A DNA stretch of 21,030 nucleotides, from positions 1-21,030 of the forward strand of contig DKKT01000064.1 in the NCBI GenBank assembly GCA_002455425.1. Direction: 5' to 3'. The stretch is from Chthonomonas sp. UBA6659 (GTDB lineage: Bacteria; Armatimonadota; Fimbriimonadia; Fimbriimonadales; Fimbriimonadaceae). A program made the position numbers and the translations under genes. The first letter of the stretch is position 1; each line of letters starts with the position of its first letter. Shown here piece after piece: positions 20,743-21,030 of this stretch. The notes beneath the pieces are model-generated. The model had not been told where the DNA came from and searched no databases. It saw nothing but the letters and a program-made list of their open reading frames with translations.

Positions 20743-20975
20743 AGCTGCCCAGAGATCTCAACGGCGAGGATCTTTGCGCGCGCCTTACGAAGCTCGGCTT
20801 CATCCGGGCGCGGCAAAGCGGTAGCCATGTCGTCCTCCGGCACTCAGAGTCGGGCGAGAGCATCTCCGTACCCGCCCATCGCCCGTTGAAGACCGGAACG
20901 CTTCGTCGTGTGCTTCGTGATGTGCAGGAACTGACCGGGCTCACCTTGGAGCAGCTTCTCGTCGAGCTTCGCTGA
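20739..20975 (+). CDS. hicA: HicA-family mRNA interferase toxin, TTG start
   Basis: 78 residues starting at TTG 20739, overlapping the upstream stop as TTGA; GGAAGAGG about 9 bases upstream serves as ribosome site. The double-stranded RNA-binding-like HicA fold is clear: LTKLGFIRARQSGSHVVLRH (catalytic His in GSH), then SVPAHRPLKTGTLRRVLRDV, and a C-terminal helix LEQLLVELR. HicA toxins cleave mRNA and are neutralised by HicB. Strong translational coupling and a weak start codon keep toxin output tied to antitoxin translation. Antitoxin-first order is the reverse of the common hicAB arrangement but frequent for the short HicB-like type. Confidence 0.85.
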   Translation: MKLPRDLNGEDLCARLTKLGFIRARQSGSHVVLRHSESGESISVPAHRPLKTGTLRRVLRDVQELTGLTLEQLLVELR

Positions 20976-21030
20976 GGGGGAGAGGGGGGCAGGGGGTGAG
21001 GGCAATCAACCTCTCCGCCCCTGGGGGAGA
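20976..21030. repeat. G-rich, partly self-complementary stretch after hicA, open at the window edge
   Basis: Four G-runs (20976-20980, 20984-20989, 20992-20996, 21000-21002) separated by 2-3 bases form a potential G-quadruplex on the plus strand. GGAGAGG (from 20979) can pair with CCTCTCC further on. It resembles the widespread intergenic CCCTCACCCC / CCCTCTCCC type repeat, but the rest lies outside the window. Confidence 0.4.

Noticed and set aside
1..21030. CRISPR array, tRNA, rRNA, insertion sequence or phage genes
   Set aside because: No regularly spaced direct repeats, no cloverleaf or rRNA core sequence, no transposase or integrase motifs found on either strand.

Overview
The window is about 21 kb of GC-rich bacterial chromosome. 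It encodes around 15 proteins plus one dubious small ORF, and I saw no rRNA, tRNA, CRISPR array or transposase. The protein mix suggests a free-living heterotroph: a GH172/DUF2961 glycosidase, a sortilin-type BNR-propeller protein, TMEM14-like membrane proteins, a FecR protein with HAF-type repeats, and a CHASE2 cyclase. Together with several start codons sitting directly behind a TANNNT box (leaderless-type promoters), this would fit a group such as Armatimonadota/Fimbriimonadia. That placement is an inference and Planctomycetes, Chloroflexi or Acidobacteria are not excluded.

Left part (1-5.9 kb, housekeeping and metabolic): an AAA-like ATPase running off the left edge (minus); a putatively exported MTA/SAH-nucleosidase-family protein (plus); an orphan sugar-type solute-binding lipoprotein and a lysine-6-aminotransferase-like enzyme in one minus-strand operon; and a divergent GH172 glycosidase. 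A 363-base gap follows with a perfect 11-bp hairpin and a possible small minus-strand ORF.

Centre (6.2-14.5 kb, the most interesting part): a CHASE2-transmembrane-class III nucleotide cyclase (plus) converges, with 18 bp of overlap, on a three-gene minus-strand operon. The operon encodes two tandemly duplicated exported proteins of unknown family (the first copy truncated by the duplication junction, the two coupled through an ATGA overlap) and a FecR-beta-propeller-HAF repeat protein. Divergent from the operon is a membrane-tethered protein with a cytoplasmic helical/HTH-like domain, one TM helix and exported TPRs. The 188-bp divergent intergenic region carries two GTGA-N6-TCAC palindromes with centres 22 bp apart, closely matching CRP-type operators. 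A cyclase gene, CRP-like operators and an exported-protein operon in one cluster is the best candidate here for an undescribed signalling system. The functional link is inferred, and the cyclase has non-canonical substrate-binding residues.

Right part (14.6-21 kb): ribokinase, an exported SH3b-NlpC/P60 peptidase, two coupled TMEM14-like membrane proteins, a 986-residue exported BNR/sortilin-like propeller protein, and a HicB-like/HicA pair coupled through a TTGA overlap. The window ends in a G-rich, partly self-complementary stretch.
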